Source of the DNA: Spirochaetaceae bacterium
GTDB lineage: Bacteria > Spirochaetota > Spirochaetia > Sphaerochaetales > Sphaerochaetaceae
Direction: 5' to 3'
NCBI GenBank assembly: GCA_016649775.1
Contig: JAENWY010000020.1
Location: forward strand, 1-17,122
DNA length: 17,122 bases
Positions 7,087 through 14,082 of the stretch are shown here, one piece after another (position 1 is the stretch's first letter; the number at the start of each line of letters is the position of its first letter). A model generated the notes under the pieces. That model was not told the DNA's origin and ran no database searches. It was given only the letters and a program-made list of their open reading frames with translations. The position numbers and the translations under genes are program-made.

Positions 7087-8151
7087 ATGTTAACAAAATT
7101 ACCCTCATATATTGAACAATTAGCAGAAATAGATAAAAAACTTTCTTCTCAAGATGTTATGAAAGATATGAATCTATATAAAAAGCTCATGATGGAACGA
7201 TCACACGTTGCTCCAATTGTTGAGGAAATGCAAAACTTATCAGAACTAACTCAGCAATTAGAAGATGCGGTAGAAATGCTTGAAGAAGAAAGTGATCCAG
7301 ATATGCGAGAAATGGCTAAAGAAGAATTAGATACTTTAAGAAATGACGTTGCAAAATCAACTAAGATATGTAAAATGCTTCTTATTCCACCAGATCCTCT
7401 AGAAGGCAAGAATATAATCATGGAAATTAGAGCTGGAACAGGTGGCGATGAAGCTGCGCTTTTCTCAGCAGATTTATTTCGAATGTATTCTAAATATGCA
7501 GAAATTAAGGGTTGGAAAATTGAAATCATGAGTGCCAATGAAACTGAACTTGGTGGATACAAAGAAATTGTATTCTCAATCAGTGGTAAAGATGTTTATG
7601 GTTCACTTAGACTCGAATCAGGAGTACACAGAGTACAGAGAGTACCATCTACAGAATCAGGTGGCCGTGTTCACACCTCTGCTGTAACTGTTGCTGTTCT
7701 TCCTGAAGCAGAAGAAACTGATATTGAAATTAAACAAGAAGATCTTAAGATTGATGTTATGAGAGCAGGTGGACCAGGTGGTCAATGTGTTAATACAACA
7801 GATAGTGCAGTTAGATTAACCCACCTTCCAACAGGAATTGTTGTTATTCAACAGGATGAGAAATCTCAGTTAAAAAACAAAAATAAAGCTATGAGAGTTT
7901 TACGTTCAAGATTGTATGATTTAGAAGAATCTAGAAAACAAAAAGAAAGATCTGATGAGCGAAAGAGTCAAGTTGGTAGTGGTGATAGATCTGAGAGAAT
8001 TAGAACGTATAATTTCCCTCAAAATAGATTAACAGACCACCGTATCAATTTAACACTATACAAACTAGAAATAATTCTTAGTGGAAATATGGAAGAAGTA
8101 ATTGAAGCTCTAAAAGTATCAGCAGGTGAAGCTGCAATGAAGGGAGCATAA
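7087..8151 (+). CDS. prfA: Peptide chain release factor 1 (RF1)
   Basis: Recognises UAA and UAG stop codons in the ribosomal A site and triggers peptidyl-tRNA hydrolysis. Full length at 354 aa. The N-terminal helical domain covers about 1-100. The anticodon-like tripeptide is P187-S-T189 within [10 protein letters not shown], fitting the RF1 PxT motif and not the SPF of RF2. The catalytic GGQ is at 231-233, with Q233 the methylation target of the next gene's product. The residue after GGQ is Cys where E. coli RF1 has His. The C-terminal blocks [16 protein letters not shown] and TDHR are intact. AGGAG lies nine bases before the ATG. No strong promoter is visible in the 72-base gap upstream, so transcription may come partly from sbcB. 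The stop TAA directly abuts the prmC ATG. Confidence 0.96.
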   Translation: MLTKLPSYIEQLAEIDKKLSSQDVMKDMNLYKKLMMERSHVAPIVEEMQNLSELTQQLEDAVEMLEEESDPDMREMAKEELDTLRNDVAKSTKICKMLLIPPDPLEGKNIIMEIRAGTGGDEAALFSADLFRMYSKYAEIKGWKIEIMSANETELGGYKEIVFSISGKDVYGSLRLESGVHRVQRVPSTESGGRVHTSAVTVAVLPEAEETDIEIKQEDLKIDVMRAGGPGGQCVNTTDSAVRLTHLPTGIVVIQQDEKSQLKNKNKAMRVLRSRLYDLEESRKQKERSDERKSQVGSGDRSERIRTYNFPQNRLTDHRINLTLYKLEIILSGNMEEVIEALKVSAGEAAMKGA

Positions 8152-9006
8152 ATGAGTAAAACTGTACGAGAAATACTTGTACAAGCAAAGGTCGCCCTCA
8201 AGGATATAAGTAGTACCCCCAGTTTGGATGCTAGAATGTTACTTGAGAAGGCTACTGGATTTTCACATGTCCAAATCATTACTAATTCAGAGGAGAAAAT
8301 CTCCTCTGATTCTTATTTAACGTTTAATCAATTATTAGAAAAACGTATTTCAAAAATTCCTATGGCTTATATTTTAGGAACAAAAGAATTCTATGGAAGA
8401 GATTTTAAAGTTAATGAGGCAACACTCATACCTCGTCCTGATACTGAAACTCTTGTAGAAGTTGCACTCACTTATATTAAAGCTATTAACTATAAACCTT
8501 CAGTATTAGATTTATGTACTGGAACGGGATGTGTAGGTATATCAATTGCTTTAGAATGCGATTGTGATATGAGTCTCGCAGATATAAGCAGTGATGCTCT
8601 CGAGGTTGCTTCCTACAATAATATGACTCTTTATCATAATAAATCAAAAATTATTCAAACAAATCTTTTAGAAAAATGCAATAAATATGATATAATAGTT
8701 TCAAATCCTCCATATTTAACTAAAGAATGGTGCGAAAATGTTAGTGAAGAGGTTCAAAAGGAACCTCTTTTGGCATTAGAGGGATTTGGAAATGATGGCT
8801 TATCGTTGATCCGAGATATTATTAAAGAAGCACCAATTCATCTAAATGACAGTGGTGGAGCAATCTTCTTCGAATGTGATTATAGACAAACAGAAGATGT
8901 AAAAAAGATTTTAGAAGCTTATGATTTTAAAGATGTACAAATCTATAAAGATTTAAATCAAAAAGAAAGAGTTGTTGGAGGAGTTTATGTACGAGCAATT
9001 AATTGA
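8152..9006 (+). CDS. prmC: Release factor glutamine N5-methyltransferase
   Basis: Uses SAM to methylate the GGQ glutamine of RF1 and RF2, raising termination efficiency. At 284 aa it is standard length. An N-terminal helical substrate-binding domain (about 1-85) leads through the conserved PRPDTE loop (94-99) into a Rossmann methyltransferase with DLCTGTGCVG (120-129) and the hallmark N185-P-P-Y188, which positions the target amide. It starts immediately after the prfA stop, with an AAGGGAG ribosome site inside the prfA end; prfA-prmC pairing is common in bacteria and supports the call. The rel start lies inside its last 20 bases. Two perfect short-loop hairpins occur within its coding sequence (8287-8309 and 8747-8769). 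Confidence 0.95.
   Translation: MSKTVREILVQAKVALKDISSTPSLDARMLLEKATGFSHVQIITNSEEKISSDSYLTFNQLLEKRISKIPMAYILGTKEFYGRDFKVNEATLIPRPDTETLVEVALTYIKAINYKPSVLDLCTGTGCVGISIALECDCDMSLADISSDALEVASYNNMTLYHNKSKIIQTNLLEKCNKYDIIVSNPPYLTKEWCENVSEEVQKEPLLALEGFGNDGLSLIRDIIKEAPIHLNDSGGAIFFECDYRQTEDVKKILEAYDFKDVQIYKDLNQKERVVGGVYVRAIN
8287..8309 (+). repeat. perfect 10-bp hairpin inside prmC
   Basis: TCAGAGGAGA (8287-8296) pairs perfectly with 8300-8309 across an AAA loop, then runs into TTCTTATTT. It is unusually GC-rich for the window and lies about 140 bases into prmC, in the stretch encoding SEEKISSD. It resembles a weak intrinsic terminator or an RNA structure; a chance outcome of codon choice is also possible. 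Confidence 0.6.
8747..8771 (+). repeat. perfect 9-bp hairpin with T-run inside prmC
   Basis: AAGAGGTTC (8747-8755) pairs perfectly with GAACCTCTT (8761-8769) across AAAAG, and the right arm ends in TTTT (8768-8771). It lies in the reading frame of prmC (EEVQKEPLL), about 230 bases before rel, and could pause or attenuate transcription into rel. Confidence 0.55.
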
Positions 9007-11017
9007 CAGATTACTGATAAAAGCAAAAAAATATCCTCCTGAAGAAAGAGAGAAAATCCGCCAAGCGGCTATCTTTTCATGTAATAAACATGAAGGTCAA
9101 AAAAGAAAAAGTGGTGAGCCTTATATTATTCATCCAATTGCAGTTGCTGAGATACTAATTCAATTAGATATGGATAGTGATACAATTTGTGCAGGTTTAT
9201 TACATGATACTCTCGAAGATACAACTGCTGATTACAATGAATTAAAAGAAATGTTCAATGGTGAAGTAGCAATGCTTGTTGAAGGTGTTACTAAAATTGA
9301 AATTCTTAAAACAGATAGTAAATCTTTTCAAGAGGCAGAAACGATAAGAAAGATGTTCTTTGCTATGAGTAAGGATGCAAGAGTTATTATTATAAAACTT
9401 GCTGATAAACTTCATAATATGAGGACTGTTCAACATCTAAGTACTGAAAGACGTAAACAATTTAGTGAAGAAACTTTAGAAATCTATGCACCTCTTGCAG
9501 ATCGTCTTGGTATTAGTTGGGTAAAAGATGAATTAGAAGATTTATCGTTGAAAGCAATTCATCCTGATACTTTTAATTATATTAACAGTTACTTATTGAG
9601 TAAAAAAGGTGAACAAACTGCTTACTTAAAAAGAATTGAGAAAGCTATTTATCAGGAATGTGCAAAAGAAAACTTCGGAAATATCTTAATATCTTCTAGA
9701 GCTAAACATGCATACTCAGTTTATCTTAAAATGAAAAAGAGAAAAAAGGACATCGATGAAATCTACGATTTACTAGGTGTTAGAATTCTTTGTGACTCAA
9801 TTATTGAATGTTATACAATTCTCGGTTTTGTACACCATATTTGGCCACCTATTGAAGGTAGATTCAAAGATTATATTGCTATGCCCAAAGCCAATAATTA
9901 TCAGAGTCTACATACAACAGTTATGGCGCTTGATGGTAAATTACTTGAAATTCAGATTAGAACAAAACAGATGCATGAAACCGCTGAATTTGGTATTGCT
10001 TCACACTGGAAATATAAAGTTAACTCTGGGTCTCAAGACAGTAATAGTAAAAACATGTCTGATGCTCAATTTAATAAGATATTACAAACTTTAGAATCGT
10101 GGAGTAATGAAATTGATCAAAATGAATCTTTCATGGATGATATTAAAGGTGAATTACTAAAAAATACAATTTGCGTATTTACTCCTCAGGGCCATATTGT
10201 TGAATTGCCTTCTACCTCTACAGCCCTTGATTTTGCTTATAAAATTCACACGGAAGTTGGTAACCATTGTGCTGGAGCAAAAGCAGATGGTTCTATTATT
10301 TCATTAGATCATAGACTAAAGCACACTCAAGTTATTGAAATATTAACCAGTCCAAAAGCTCATCCTCATCTTTCTTGGTTACGTTTTGCTCAAACACAAA
10401 GTGCACTAAAAAAAATAAGAGCTTGGTTGAATAAAAATGAACTCAATTTAATTGTTGATAAAGACATTATTGCAACAACAAAACCAATTGTTCAAATAGA
10501 TGAGTCTATCGTTCCGAAAGATGTACTTTCTGAAGATGGAAAAATCATTAGAAATGTTATGGATGAAAGTCATTCCTCTTTTACCGTTGGAGATGAAACG
10601 AATATGATGATAACACTTGCTAGGTGTTGTAATCCTCAAAGAGGGGATAATATCATAGGATACATTAGTCGCGGTAGAGGTGTTATAGTTCATAGAAAAG
10701 ATTGTCCTAACTTAAAAAACATGAAGGAAATTGATGAACGTTCTATAGAAGTAGAATGGGAAACTAAATCACCAAAACCTACTAAAAGATTTAGAGTAAC
10801 ATGTAAAAGAACATATGATTTATTTAGTGAAATTGAAGGGGCTATAAAGAAACACCATGCTCACCTAATTGGTGGTAGATTATATGATGATGATTTTGAT
10901 TCTACAAAATTGATTGGTACCTTTACGGTTGAAGCAGATCATGAAGAATATTTCAAGAAAGCAATGAATGCACTTAAAACTATTCCAGCAATAAATACTG
11001 TTAGTGTTGTAAAATAA
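8987..11017 (+). CDS. rel: Bifunctional (p)ppGpp synthetase/hydrolase (RelA/SpoT homologue)
   Basis: Makes and degrades the stringent-response alarmone (p)ppGpp. Full RSH architecture in 676 aa: HD hydrolase (about 20-185) with H49, H73, D74, E77/D78 and D140, spaced as in the streptococcal Rel (H53, H77, D78, D144); synthetase (about 230-345) with RFKDYIAMPK (292-301) and LEIQIRT (320-326); TGS (about 393-455); a Cys/His region with C547/C548 and C573; and C-terminal ACT (about 600-676). The synthetase carries R-K-K-D at 252-255, the RXKD signature of bifunctional enzymes, not the ExDD of synthetase-only RelA. The frame opens at a TTG at 8972, but GGAGGAG then lies inside it; the ATG at 8987, five bases after GGAGG, is preferred. 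It overlaps prmC by 20 bases, implying translational coupling. Confidence 0.95.
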   Translation: MYEQLIDRLLIKAKKYPPEEREKIRQAAIFSCNKHEGQKRKSGEPYIIHPIAVAEILIQLDMDSDTICAGLLHDTLEDTTADYNELKEMFNGEVAMLVEGVTKIEILKTDSKSFQEAETIRKMFFAMSKDARVIIIKLADKLHNMRTVQHLSTERRKQFSEETLEIYAPLADRLGISWVKDELEDLSLKAIHPDTFNYINSYLLSKKGEQTAYLKRIEKAIYQECAKENFGNILISSRAKHAYSVYLKMKKRKKDIDEIYDLLGVRILCDSIIECYTILGFVHHIWPPIEGRFKDYIAMPKANNYQSLHTTVMALDGKLLEIQIRTKQMHETAEFGIASHWKYKVNSGSQDSNSKNMSDAQFNKILQTLESWSNEIDQNESFMDDIKGELLKNTICVFTPQGHIVELPSTSTALDFAYKIHTEVGNHCAGAKADGSIISLDHRLKHTQVIEILTSPKAHPHLSWLRFAQTQSALKKIRAWLNKNELNLIVDKDIIATTKPIVQIDESIVPKDVLSEDGKIIRNVMDESHSSFTVGDETNMMITLARCCNPQRGDNIIGYISRGRGVIVHRKDCPNLKNMKEIDERSIEVEWETKSPKPTKRFRVTCKRTYDLFSEIEGAIKKHHAHLIGGRLYDDDFDSTKLIGTFTVEADHEEYFKKAMNALKTIPAINTVSVVK

Positions 11018-11023
11018 TAGAGT

Positions 11024-11076
11024 AGTTATTATGAGAGAAAATCTCAAAAACCTTTTTCTCTCATTTAACTATTTTT
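11024..11076 (+). terminator. intrinsic terminator after rel
   Basis: ATGAGAGAAAA (11031-11041) pairs with TTTTCTCTCAT (11054-11064) across a 12-base loop; outer arms AGTTA (11024-11028) and TAACT (11066-11070) extend the stem with a small bulge. ATTTTTAT follows. It starts seven bases after the rel stop and closes the sbcB-to-rel run. Confidence 0.75.
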
Positions 11077-11281
11077 ATAAAGAATTTATATATTTATGCT
11101 ATTAAGTGGATAAAATTTACATATGTATTGTTACAATCTTGAAAATAGTGTAATTATAGAGAGTAAAAATTAATACAAAATATTATAAAAGTTATAACTA
11201 CATAAAAATAACACTTAAATTTCGTTATTCTTGTAATCTTTTTAAGAATTTTTTGTTATATTAATTGATGGAGGAAGTAAA
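11077..11281 (+). promoter_or_regulatory. intergenic region holding the lipoprotein gene promoter
   Basis: About 200 AT-rich bases separate the rel terminator from the lipoprotein gene. The clearest signal is the ribosome site GGAGGAAG (11270-11277), seven bases before the TTG start. A weak promoter candidate is TTGTAA (11231-11236) with TATATT (11257-11262), but the 20-base spacer is too long for confidence. I see no RNA gene, repeat or small coding frame here. Confidence 0.35.
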
Positions 11282-11716
11282 TTGAAACGAATATTAATGT
11301 TTTTAACAATTATTGCTTCTTTATTAGCAATGTCGTGTTCAAGTTTAGCAGGAAATCAACCAGAAACTATTAATAAAGAAGTTCAGATATCTGGAAAGAT
11401 ATCTTCTATTGATAAATATGGTAATATTACTTTGACAATAACTACAAAAGAGTTATTAGATATGGGTTTTTCTTATGGTGATGAAGTATTAATTTTAGCA
11501 GATAATGGCTATATGACAAATGCTAAAATATCAACTGATTATTCTTTAGAAAAAGGATTAGCCATAATTAAGACAGGTTTAGATAAACAACCAGTTTCAG
11601 CTTCCATAAATTATGGAAATATTGCTGAGGAAGGTTCACTCGCTCTTGGAGAGGGAATTAAATTTAGCTTAATAAATAGCAGTAGTTTTAAAACTACTAC
11701 TAAGTCCAATGCTTAA
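11282..11716 (+). CDS. Putative lipoprotein resembling SAM hydroxide adenosyltransferase C-terminal domain
   Basis: A 144-aa exported protein starting at TTG with a strong GGAGGAAG ribosome site. The N-terminus is a type II signal: MKR, a hydrophobic core (4-16), then L-A-M-S-C19, a loose lipobox of the kind spirochaetes use, so it is probably lipid-anchored. The mature part reads like the small beta-barrel C-terminal domain of the COG1912 SAM hydroxide adenosyltransferase (chlorinase/fluorinase-like) family: GKISSIDKYGNITLTI (38-53) recalls its G.V..ID.FGN..TNI motif, and INYGNIAEEGSLALGEGI (109-126) recalls the closing NQGNAAE..GL..GD segment. The catalytic N-terminal domain of that family is absent, so enzyme activity is not expected; a binding or structural role is inference. 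The gene is alone, with its own terminator. Confidence 0.7.
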   Translation: MKRILMFLTIIASLLAMSCSSLAGNQPETINKEVQISGKISSIDKYGNITLTITTKELLDMGFSYGDEVLILADNGYMTNAKISTDYSLEKGLAIIKTGLDKQPVSASINYGNIAEEGSLALGEGIKFSLINSSSFKTTTKSNA

Positions 11717-11735
11717 AAATTTACTTGTAAATTTT
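11716..11735 (+). repeat. AT-rich hairpin at the lipoprotein gene stop
   Basis: AAAATTTAC (11716-11724) pairs perfectly with GTAAATTTT (11727-11735), starting on the last base of the stop codon. It precedes the stronger terminator by 12 bases, giving tandem hairpins. It is weak because nearly all pairs are A-T. Confidence 0.4.
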
Positions 11736-11747
11736 GATATATTTTTT

Positions 11748-11786
11748 GAGTAACCTATTTCCACATTTATAGGTTGCTCTTTTTTT
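11748..11786 (+). terminator. intrinsic terminator after the lipoprotein gene
   Basis: GAGTAACCTAT (11748-11758) pairs with ATAGGTTGCTC (11769-11779) with one G-U pair and a 10-base loop, followed by seven T (11780-11786). It is a textbook plus-strand terminator, 19 bases from the stop of the convergent pyrophosphatase gene. Confidence 0.88.
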
Positions 11787-11805
11787 AAAGTCGTTATAGC
11801 CTACA

Positions 11806-13440
11806 CTATTCTTCCAATGCTCTTATTATTTCTGGCAACAATTGTTTTTTTCTTGATAAAACCTGAGGTAAAGAATAAGTTTTATCAGCAATTTTTTGAT
11901 AAATTAACTTGTATTCAACAGTATCAAGACCAGTTGTTAATAATGTGCTATCTTGTTTTACAACATTTGTAATCATAAAAAGCGCCCAATCTAAACTATT
12001 TTCTTTTTTAACTATTTCAAGAGCTTCAATATATTTTTCTCTATAAGTATCCAAATCTTTTAAGGTTATAACTTCATACTGTCCAATACCAATTTTTAAA
12101 CCTTTTTCTTTATAAATCTTAAAATCACTTTGGATTGCATCAATAGGGTTTTGTTTTTTAATTGAAATACCTGAATCAAACATAATTTGACCAAATTTCT
12201 GAATATCTTCAACATTACCGGCTTCACATAATAATTTAGCAATTCTCTTATCTTCTTCGGTTGTAGTTGGAGATCTTAATATAACTGTATCAGAAATTAA
12301 TCCTGATAAAAGAATTCTAGCAATATTATAATCAATAGGGATACCATAGCGTTCATACATTTGAGTTACTAAAGAACAAGTAGAACCAAGGGGAGCTGAA
12401 TTTATAAAAATAGGAGTGTTGGTTTTTTTAAGACCAAATCTATGATGATCTATAATACCAATAATTTCAGCTTCTTCAATTCCAGAAACGGCTTGATCCT
12501 CTTCATTATGATCTACTAATACAATCTTTGTTTTAGGTTTTTCTAAGAAACATCTTCTAGTTACAAAACCTTCTAAAGTCTCACCACTAAATACAGGAAG
12601 TCCTCTAAAATGGCTATGCATTAGTATACTCTTAGCTTCATCAAATAAACATTCATAATTGATTATCGGAGGATTTTGTTCTAAAATTTCTTCAACAGGT
12701 AGGCAAAGTCTTAATAATCTTAAAGTTTCACTAGTATGAGTTTCAGATAAAAAAACTGTTCCTTTAAATTTTGAAAAATCAACTAGACGTTTAATCTTTT
12801 CACTCATACCTGTTAATATAATAACTGGAAACTGTCTATAAACAGCTTCTAATATTGGTTCAATTCTATCACCAACAACTAATAATGGTAGATCTTTATT
12901 CTCCATCCCATCAAATTGTTCTCTAAACTTAGTAAAACTCATGGCTGCTACCATGATTTTAAGTTCCATCTTACTAACTTTACCTTTTTTTATGAAACTA
13001 CCTTTTAAGACATGATTCATAGTCTCTAGATTAAGTTTATAAGAAGGTCTCTCACTGCTAACTTCTTTTAAGAAGTATCTATTAATTTCATCAATAGATA
13101 AAAGTCCTAAATACTTACCTTCTCTTGTAACAGGAACAACGGAAATATCATTATCCTGAAATATTGAGATTAATTTATGAATTGGTTCATTACCGTCAAT
13201 TGAAATTTCAGGATTAACAACAACAGAGGATACTCTTGTTCTAACATCTTTTATAAAACTAGGAGGCTCTAATCCTAGTCGCTCAAAAGCACCTTTTGTA
13301 GATTCATTCAACTTACCACATCTAACAGCTTCGTACTCTTGATTTTTTATTACTTTATTTTGCAAAATTGCAAAGGCATATGCACTACATACGCTATCCA
13401 TATCAGGATTTCTATGGCCACATACTAATACTTTTTCCAT
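11806..13440 (-). CDS. ppaC: Manganese-dependent family II inorganic pyrophosphatase with CBS and DRTGG regulatory domains
   Basis: Hydrolyses pyrophosphate to phosphate in the cytosol, pulling biosynthetic reactions forward. The DHH catalytic domain is split: N-terminal GHRNPDMDS supplies H9, D13 and D15; VDHNE (309-313), DHH (331-333) and LGSTCS (351-356) follow, and the DHHA2 domain closes with SRKKQ (529-533). Between residues about 65 and 302 lies a regulatory insert: CBS (about 68-125), a DRTGG-like domain (about 130-245) and a second CBS (about 248-302). At 544 aa it matches the CBS-PPases characterised in clostridia (about 550 aa), which AMP and ADP inhibit and ATP or diadenosine polyphosphates activate; the same control is inferred here. 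GGGGGAG precedes the ATG by four bases. A divergent promoter region separates it from rpiB. Confidence 0.94.
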   Translation of the reverse strand: MEKVLVCGHRNPDMDSVCSAYAFAILQNKVIKNQEYEAVRCGKLNESTKGAFERLGLEPPSFIKDVRTRVSSVVVNPEISIDGNEPIHKLISIFQDNDISVVPVTREGKYLGLLSIDEINRYFLKEVSSERPSYKLNLETMNHVLKGSFIKKGKVSKMELKIMVAAMSFTKFREQFDGMENKDLPLLVVGDRIEPILEAVYRQFPVIILTGMSEKIKRLVDFSKFKGTVFLSETHTSETLRLLRLCLPVEEILEQNPPIINYECLFDEAKSILMHSHFRGLPVFSGETLEGFVTRRCFLEKPKTKIVLVDHNEEDQAVSGIEEAEIIGIIDHHRFGLKKTNTPIFINSAPLGSTCSLVTQMYERYGIPIDYNIARILLSGLISDTVILRSPTTTEEDKRIAKLLCEAGNVEDIQKFGQIMFDSGISIKKQNPIDAIQSDFKIYKEKGLKIGIGQYEVITLKDLDTYREKYIEALEIVKKENSLDWALFMITNVVKQDSTLLTTGLDTVEYKLIYQKIADKTYSLPQVLSRKKQLLPEIIRALEE

Positions 13441-13454
13441 TAACTCCCCCTAAA

Positions 13455-13484
13455 ATAATCAAATAATAACTTATATAAGGTCAA
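13455..13484 (-). promoter_or_regulatory. possible promoter for the pyrophosphatase gene
   Basis: Minus strand TTGACC (13484-13479, five of six) with GATTAT (13460-13455, four of six) after 18 bases. The predicted start would fall only a few bases upstream of the GGGGGAG ribosome site, leaving a very short leader. The -10 is weak. Confidence 0.35.
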
Positions 13485-13561
13485 AACTCAATCAAATTTT
13501 TTACTATTAATACAATCCTAATCAATTTAATAGTTTAAAAATAATAATAAAACTATACTCT

Positions 13562-13610
13562 TATAATATTTTTTGATATTATTAAAATAAACCTATTGAA
13601 AACAAAGGAG
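13562..13610 (+). promoter_or_regulatory. rpiB promoter -10 and distant ribosome site
   Basis: TATAAT (13562-13567) is the best -10 upstream of rpiB; no good -35 is visible at 16-18 bases. AAGGAG (13605-13610) is the only ribosome site but ends 14 bases before the ATG at 13625, longer than the usual 5-10. No alternative in-frame start lies nearer. Confidence 0.4.
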
Positions 13611-13624
13611 TTATTTAAAAAATT

Positions 13625-14065
13625 ATGAATATTGTTATTGCAAATGACCAAGGAGCAGTTGAGTTAACTAAAAAAATTATTAAACATCTAGAGGTTGCTG
13701 GACACACTGTTAACTATCTAGGAATAGATCATGAAGAATCTATTGACTATCCTGATCAAGCAGAAAAAGCTTGTATTGAATATAAAAAAGGGGATTATGA
13801 TTTTGGTATTGTTTGTTGTGGAACAGGCATTGGCATATCAATTGCTGCTAATAAAGTAAAAGGTATTCGTTGTGCTTTAGTTCAAGATATTTATTCTGCG
13901 CAAAAAGCTAAACAACATAACAATGCTAACTTTATTGCTTTTGGTGGAAGAATTGAATATAAAGAGAAGCCCTTAGACATTCTTGATGCATTCATTAAAA
14001 CTGACTTTGAAGGCGGAAGACATCAAAGAAGAGTTACTAAAATAATGGATATTGAAAGTAAATAA
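13625..14065 (+). CDS. rpiB: Ribose-5-phosphate isomerase B (RpiB/LacAB family)
   Basis: Interconverts ribose 5-phosphate and ribulose 5-phosphate in the non-oxidative pentose phosphate pathway. The 146-aa length is normal. The core CCGTGIGISIAANK (64-77) carries the catalytic base position C65; H98 and N99 lie in KQHNNANFIAFGGR (96-109), and R132 and R136 in the C-terminal FEGGRHQRRV block that favours RpiB over LacA/LacB. All match E. coli positions shifted by one. The exception is the N-terminal N-D-Q (7-9): the usual D-H pair is D8-Q9 here, so a substrate-binding His is replaced by Gln. This may alter substrate preference. The gene is alone, divergent from the pyrophosphatase gene, and ends at a terminator that overlaps the convergent transporter gene. 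Confidence 0.9.
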   Translation: MNIVIANDQGAVELTKKIIKHLEVAGHTVNYLGIDHEESIDYPDQAEKACIEYKKGDYDFGIVCCGTGIGISIAANKVKGIRCALVQDIYSAQKAKQHNNANFIAFGGRIEYKEKPLDILDAFIKTDFEGGRHQRRVTKIMDIESK

Positions 14066-14082
14066 ACAAATTAAGATAAATA

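Noticed and set aside
7251..7562. Antisense open frame opposite prfA
   Set aside because: It lies wholly over a well-supported gene, has a Ser/Ile-rich composition typical of a shadow frame, and no ribosome site.
8019..8279. Antisense open frame across the prfA-prmC junction
   Set aside because: It covers two confident genes on the other strand and shows no domain or ribosome site.
8688..8696. Second TG-A-TATAAT extended -10 motif, inside prmC
   Set aside because: It encodes the conserved KYDIIVSNPPY block of the methyltransferase, so codon constraint explains it; no gene start follows at a suitable distance.
9777..10094. Out-of-frame plus-strand open frame inside rel
   Set aside because: It overlaps the conserved synthetase domain in another frame and has no family resemblance.
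11018..11281. Search for a riboswitch or small RNA in the 264-base gap after rel
   Set aside because: Beyond the rel terminator and the next gene's ribosome site I see no conserved aptamer-like core or further T-run-flanked hairpin.
13679..13684. Possible assignment of the rpiB gene as lacA or lacB (galactose-6-phosphate isomerase)
   Set aside because: The gene is single, not a lacA/lacB pair, and retains the FEGGRHQRRV C-terminal block typical of RpiB; no lactose or tagatose pathway genes are adjacent.
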